64,000 nt of DNA from NCBI GenBank assembly GCA_964418695.1, contig CAYQMN010000013.1:1-64000 (forward strand), in the 5' to 3' direction. The translations under genes and the position numbers were made by a program. Shown in pieces: positions 58,601 to 64,000 of this stretch (its first letter is position 1; each line of letters begins with the position of its first letter). The notes under the pieces were generated by a model. The model did not search any database and was not told the origin of the DNA. It saw only the letters and a list, made by a program, of their open reading frames with translations. This DNA comes from Prado023 sp964418695. Its GTDB lineage: Bacteria; Actinomycetota; Actinomycetes; S36-B12; CAIYMF01.

Positions 58601-59905
58601 ATGTCCTCGCCGTCCTCGCGTCTGTCCGTCGTCGTGCTGGGGGCGGGCACCGTCGGCACCCAGGTCGTGCGGCTGCTGGAGGAGCAGGCCGACGACCTGG
58701 CCGCCCGGATCGGCACTGAGCTGGAGGTCACCGGCGTCGGGGTGCGCGAGGCGCAGCGCGCCCGGCCGGGCATCCGTCCCGAGCTGCTCAGCGCGGACCT
58801 CGCGGCGCTGCTGGACACCAAGCCCGACATCGTCGTCGAGCTGATCGGCGGCATCCACCCGGCCGGTCCGCTCATCCTGCAGGCACTGCGCGGCGGTGCC
58901 TCGGTCGTCTCGGCGAACAAGGCCCTGATCGCCACCGAGGGCGCGGCTCTGCACGCGGCCGCCTCCGAGTCCGGCGTCGACCTGCTCTACGAAGCCTCGG
59001 TCGCCGGGGCGATCCCGCTGCTGCGCCCGCTGCGCGAGTCGCTGGCCGGCGACCGCATCCAGCGCGTGCTGGGCATCGTGAACGGCACGACCAACTACAT
59101 CCTCACCCAGATGGAGGCCACCGGGGCCACCTTCGACCAGGCGCTGGCCGAGGCGCAGGCGCTGGGCTACGCGGAGGCGGACCCGTCGGCCGATGTCGAC
59201 GGCCTGGACGCCGCCGCGAAGGCGGCGATCCTGGCCTCGCTCGCGTTCCACACCCGGATCACCCTGGCCGACGTGCAGGTCGAGGGCATCCGCTCGATCA
59301 CGCCCGCCGAGATCGCCGCAGCCTCCGAGATGGGCTACGTCATCAAGCTGCTGGCCGTCGCCGAGCGGATCGAAGGGCCGGGCGAGTCCGGTGTCTCCGT
59401 GCGCGTGCACCCCACGCTCGTGCCGCGCACGCACCCGCTGGCCGGCGTGCGCGACGCGTTCAACGCGGTGTTCGTCGAGGCCGAGGCCGCGGGGCAGGTC
59501 ATGTTCTACGGCCGCGGCGCCGGGGGGAACCCGACCGCGTCGGCGGTCCTGGGCGACATCGTCTCGGCGGCACGCAGCCGGCTGACCGGCTCGCGGGCGC
59601 CGGGCGACTCCAGCTACGCGAGTCTGCCGGTCCTGCCGGTGGGCGAGTCCACGACCGCCTACCTGGTCCACCTGCGCGTGACCGACCGGCCGGGCGTGCT
59701 GGCCGCGGTCGCCGGCGCGTTCGCCGAGCACGGGACCAGCATCCGCAGCCTCACCCAGAAGGGCGAGGGCAGCTCTGCGGAGCTGCTGATCCTGACCCAC
59801 CCGGGCCGGGAGTCGAACCTCGCCCAGACGGTCGCGGCGCTGCGCTCGATGGACGTGGTGGACGAGGTCCAAGGAGTCATGCGAGTGATCGGGGAAGGAC
59901 GATGA
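58601..59905 (+). CDS. hom: Homoserine dehydrogenase
   Basis: 434 residues. Rossmann start VVVLGAGTVGTQVVRLLEEQ, catalytic core with VSANKALIA, YEASVAGAIPLLRPLRESLA and LGIVNGTTNYILTQM, and a C-terminal ACT domain (VTDRPGVLAAVAGAFAEHGT) for threonine feedback control. It makes homoserine from aspartate semialdehyde. AGGAGGG lies 6 bases before the ATG. The stop overlaps thrC (ATGA). Confidence 0.97.
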   Translation: MSSPSSRLSVVVLGAGTVGTQVVRLLEEQADDLAARIGTELEVTGVGVREAQRARPGIRPELLSADLAALLDTKPDIVVELIGGIHPAGPLILQALRGGASVVSANKALIATEGAALHAAASESGVDLLYEASVAGAIPLLRPLRESLAGDRIQRVLGIVNGTTNYILTQMEATGATFDQALAEAQALGYAEADPSADVDGLDAAAKAAILASLAFHTRITLADVQVEGIRSITPAEIAAASEMGYVIKLLAVAERIEGPGESGVSVRVHPTLVPRTHPLAGVRDAFNAVFVEAEAAGQVMFYGRGAGGNPTASAVLGDIVSAARSRLTGSRAPGDSSYASLPVLPVGESTTAYLVHLRVTDRPGVLAAVAGAFAEHGTSIRSLTQKGEGSSAELLILTHPGRESNLAQTVAALRSMDVVDEVQGVMRVIGEGR

Positions 59906-61020
59906 GCATCGTGGACGATCCGGCGATGAGCCCGCCGGCTCCGGCCGGCGCACGGAGGGGCGCTCGCCCCTGGCAGGGGGTGATCGCCGAGTACCGCCAC
60001 CGGATGCCGCTGCCCGCCGACGCCCGGATCGTCACGCTGGGGGAGGGCGGCACGCCGCTGGTGGAGTCCGAGTGGCTCAGCGAGCTGACCGGCTGCCGCG
60101 TCCTGCTCAAGTTCGACGGCACGAACCCGACCGGCTCGTTCAAGGACCGCGGGATGACGATGGCCATCTCGACGGCCCTGCACGCGGGCGCCGAGGCCGT
60201 CATCTGCGCCTCCACCGGCAACACGTCGGCGTCGGCGGCGGCCTACGCGGGCAAGGCCGGGCTCACCAGCGCGGTGCTGGTCCCGTCGGGGAAGATCGCG
60301 ATGGGCAAGCTCGCGCAGGCCCTGGCCCACGGTGCCCAGCTCATCCAGCTCGAGGGCAACTTCGACGACTGCCTGCGGGTGGCTCGGGAACTGTCCGACA
60401 CGTACCCGGTCGCCCTGGTCAACTCGGTGAACCCGGTGCGGATCGAGGGCCAGAAGAGCGCCGCGTTCGAGATCGTCGACGTGCTCGGCGACGCCCCCGA
60501 CGTGCACGTCCTGCCGGTCGGCAACGCCGGCAACATCACCGCCTACTGGAAGGGCTACCGCGAGTACCGCGCTGACGGCCCGGCCGCGCAGCTGCCCCGC
60601 ATGTGGGGGTTCCAGGCCGAGGGTGCGGCGCCGATCGTGCGCGGCGCCCCGGTGGCGAACCCCGAGACTATCGCGACCGCCATCCGCATCGGCAATCCCG
60701 CGTCCTGGCAGCTGGCCGAGGCCGCGCGCGACGAGTCCGGCGGCCTGATCGACATGGTCAGCGACGAGCAGATCCTGGCCGCGCACCGCGCGATCGCCGC
60801 CCGCGACGGTCTCTACTGCGAGCCCGCCTCGGCCGCCTCGGTGGCCGGCCTGGTCGCCGCGCAGGCCGCCGGCCGGGTCGATCCGGGCCAGGTGATCGTC
60901 TGCACCCTGACCGGGCACGGCCTCAAGGACACTCAGTGGGCGCTGGCCGGCGCCGACGATCCGACGGTCATCGGCGTCGACGTGCGGGCCGTCGCGCAGG
61001 CCCTGGGCCTCGCCCGGTGA
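59902..61020 (+). CDS. thrC: Threonine synthase
   Basis: 372 residues of a fold-type II PLP enzyme: FDGTNPTGSFKDRGMTMAIS (PLP Lys), ICASTGNTSASAAAYAGKAG, LPVGNAGNITAYWKGYREYR. It converts O-phosphohomoserine to threonine. Both ends overlap neighbours (ATGA with hom, GTGA with thrB), giving a coupled threonine operon. Confidence 0.97.
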   Translation: MSIVDDPAMSPPAPAGARRGARPWQGVIAEYRHRMPLPADARIVTLGEGGTPLVESEWLSELTGCRVLLKFDGTNPTGSFKDRGMTMAISTALHAGAEAVICASTGNTSASAAAYAGKAGLTSAVLVPSGKIAMGKLAQALAHGAQLIQLEGNFDDCLRVARELSDTYPVALVNSVNPVRIEGQKSAAFEIVDVLGDAPDVHVLPVGNAGNITAYWKGYREYRADGPAAQLPRMWGFQAEGAAPIVRGAPVANPETIATAIRIGNPASWQLAEAARDESGGLIDMVSDEQILAAHRAIAARDGLYCEPASAASVAGLVAAQAAGRVDPGQVIVCTLTGHGLKDTQWALAGADDPTVIGVDVRAVAQALGLAR

Positions 61021-61934
61021 GCCAGCGCGTCACGATCGAGGTCCCGGCCAGCAGCGCCAACCTCGGCCCGGGGTTCGACAGCCTGGGCATCGCCCTGGAC
61101 CTGGTCGACCGGCTCGAGGTCGAGCTGACCGAGGACCCGGCGGTGCTGGTCGAGATCGACGGCGACGGCCAGGGCGTGGCTCTGGACGAGTCCAACCTCG
61201 TGATCCGCACGGTGCGCGCCGGGCTGGCCGCCTTCGACGACAGCGGCGACCTCGCGGCGCGCGGGGTGCAGCTGCGCTGCGGCAACGCGATCCCGCACAG
61301 CCGGGGTCTGGGCTCCTCGGCCGCCGCGATCGTCGGCGGACTCGCGGCCGCGGCCCATCTGGCCGGAGTCGCCGACGACGTGAGCGCGGCCCAGCTGGTC
61401 GCGCTGGCCACCCGGTTGGAGGGGCACCCGGACAACGTGGCCGCCAGCGTGCTCGGCGGAGCGACCATCGCCTGGATGACCGAGGGCCGCGCGGGTCCGG
61501 CCGGGACGGCCACCCGCTTCGAGGTCCATCCCGAGGTCACGCCCGTGCTCGTCGTGCCCAGCGCTCAGGCCTCCACGTCGCATGCCCGCGGGGCGCTGCC
61601 GCCGACCGTCGGGCACGGCGACGCGTCGTTCAACGCGGGCCGCGCTGCGCTGCTGGTGCACGCGCTCTCCCTGGACCCCGCTCTGCTGCTGCCGGCCACC
61701 GAGGACCGGCTGCACCAGCGCCAGCGCTCGACGGTGTATCCCGAGAGCTTCGCCCTGGTCCAGCAGCTGCGCAAGCAGCGCATCCCGGCCGCGATCTCCG
61801 GCGCCGGGCCGTCGGTGATCGCCTTCGCGGTCGGCGCACCCGATCCGCTCGCGGCCCGGATCGCCGACGTGGTGGGCGATCCGGCGTCCGTGCGCGTCCT
61901 GCAGGTTGCCGTGCAGGGGGTTCGCGCGTGCTGA
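61017..61934 (+). CDS. thrB: Homoserine kinase
   Basis: 305 residues of the GHMP kinase family: VPASSANLGPGFDSLGIALD at the start, the ATP loop IPHSRGLGSSAAAIVGGLAA and the C-terminal AAISGAGPSVIAFAV. It phosphorylates homoserine for ThrC. The GTG overlaps the thrC stop. Confidence 0.96.
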   Translation: MSQRVTIEVPASSANLGPGFDSLGIALDLVDRLEVELTEDPAVLVEIDGDGQGVALDESNLVIRTVRAGLAAFDDSGDLAARGVQLRCGNAIPHSRGLGSSAAAIVGGLAAAAHLAGVADDVSAAQLVALATRLEGHPDNVAASVLGGATIAWMTEGRAGPAGTATRFEVHPEVTPVLVVPSAQASTSHARGALPPTVGHGDASFNAGRAALLVHALSLDPALLLPATEDRLHQRQRSTVYPESFALVQQLRKQRIPAAISGAGPSVIAFAVGAPDPLAARIADVVGDPASVRVLQVAVQGVRAC

Positions 61935-62220
61935 TCCGTGCTCGCGCGGAGGTGTCGGGCGGCCCGCCACGCCAGAGCGGCGGTGGGCGGCGCATCGCCT
62001 GAGCACGGAGCAGAGGTGCTACCGTGTCCATAGGACATGCGCGACAGGGCCGGTCCTCGGAGGTTGTGCAACCTCCACCTCCGGTCCCGCAGAACACCGA
62101 GATCGTGATGCTCCTGCTCCCGGTCCCAGGTCGCACGTCCGGCTCTTCATGTTCAGCGCCTCACGAGGCGCGGGGGACTTCTTCCGCGATCAGTGCGGCT
62201 CAACCACACCTAGGAACCAC
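61935..62220 (+). promoter_or_regulatory. rho leader region with hairpin
   Basis: A 286-base untranslated stretch between thrB and rho. A perfect 7-bp stem GGAGGTT/AACCTCC lies at 62059-62076 with a 4-base loop. TACCGT near 62020 and CATAGGAC just after are possible -10 elements. A long leader is usual for rho, which is often autoregulated. An in-frame ATG at 62149 could add 24 residues to Rho but lacks a ribosome site. Confidence 0.4.

Positions 62221-64000
<1,780 letters not shown>

Noticed and set aside
53641..58935. A 1764-codon open frame on the minus strand across argS, yihY and lysA
   Set aside because: It spans several well-supported genes on the other strand and shows no domain.

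Overview
The window comes from a high-GC actinomycete. The host DNA is roughly 70% G+C with strong G/C at third codon positions. It carries WhiB1, a KGD-type 2-oxoglutarate decarboxylase, nickel superoxide dismutase, SigF/RsbW, DUF6104 and DUF6767 proteins, and the block argS-lysA-hom-thrC-thrB-rho. Many genes appear leaderless: a TANNNT-like -10 box lies 6-7 bases before the start codon. I cannot assign a genus.

Layout. (1) 1-4760 is an accessory segment with lower G+C. It holds the decayed 3' part of an Rhs/YD-repeat gene, a second displaced Rhs fragment, an immunity-like membrane protein, several small orphan proteins and a broken IS21-type istB. It looks like an Rhs toxin/immunity cassette graveyard. 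(2) 5034-9148: the 24-residue ribosomal protein bL37, a hotdog thioesterase-like protein, a PD-(D/E)XK-type protein, a secreted protein and a SIS-domain protein. (3) 9187-15922 is a stress-regulation block: PdtaS-like kinase, WhiB1, lipid kinase, RsbW-SigF, GNAT, and SodN with its maturation protease SodX. (4) 16030-21523: zinc-binding dehydrogenase-like protein, KGD, DUF6104 and DUF6767 proteins. (5) 21577-30268: MMPL exporter with divergent MarR; PadR with an ABC exporter; an ECF sigma factor with a membrane partner. (6) 30358-33796: HDAC-fold protein, MalY/PatB-type lyase, palindromic element, CbiX-like chelatase. (7) 34057-40449 is a tightly overlapped assimilatory sulfate operon on the minus strand (sir, zinc-ribbon protein, cysH, cysD, cysN, siroheme synthase). 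It is preceded by a cysteine-containing leader peptide. (8) 40709-52259: CDP-glycerol transferase-like protein, polyphosphate:AMP phosphotransferase, membrane protein, an orphan Hcp, cold shock protein, an ATPase plus phospholipase-D-like gene pair, NagA, a protease-like protein that lacks its catalytic His, and an M20 peptidase. (9) 52361-64000: tRNA-Arg(CCG), a frameshifted gene, a small excalibur protein, ArgS, YihY, LysA, Hom, ThrC, ThrB and the start of Rho, which runs off the right edge.

The genes worth most attention are the ATPase/PLD-like pair (45551-47844), the Rhs remnants, the orphan Hcp, three proteins with altered key residues (HDAC-like, protease-like, WhiB1), and several repeats: a 37-bp palindrome in two copies, a 59-bp triplication, and a perfect 16-bp inverted repeat. 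All function calls come from reading motifs by eye; no database search was run.
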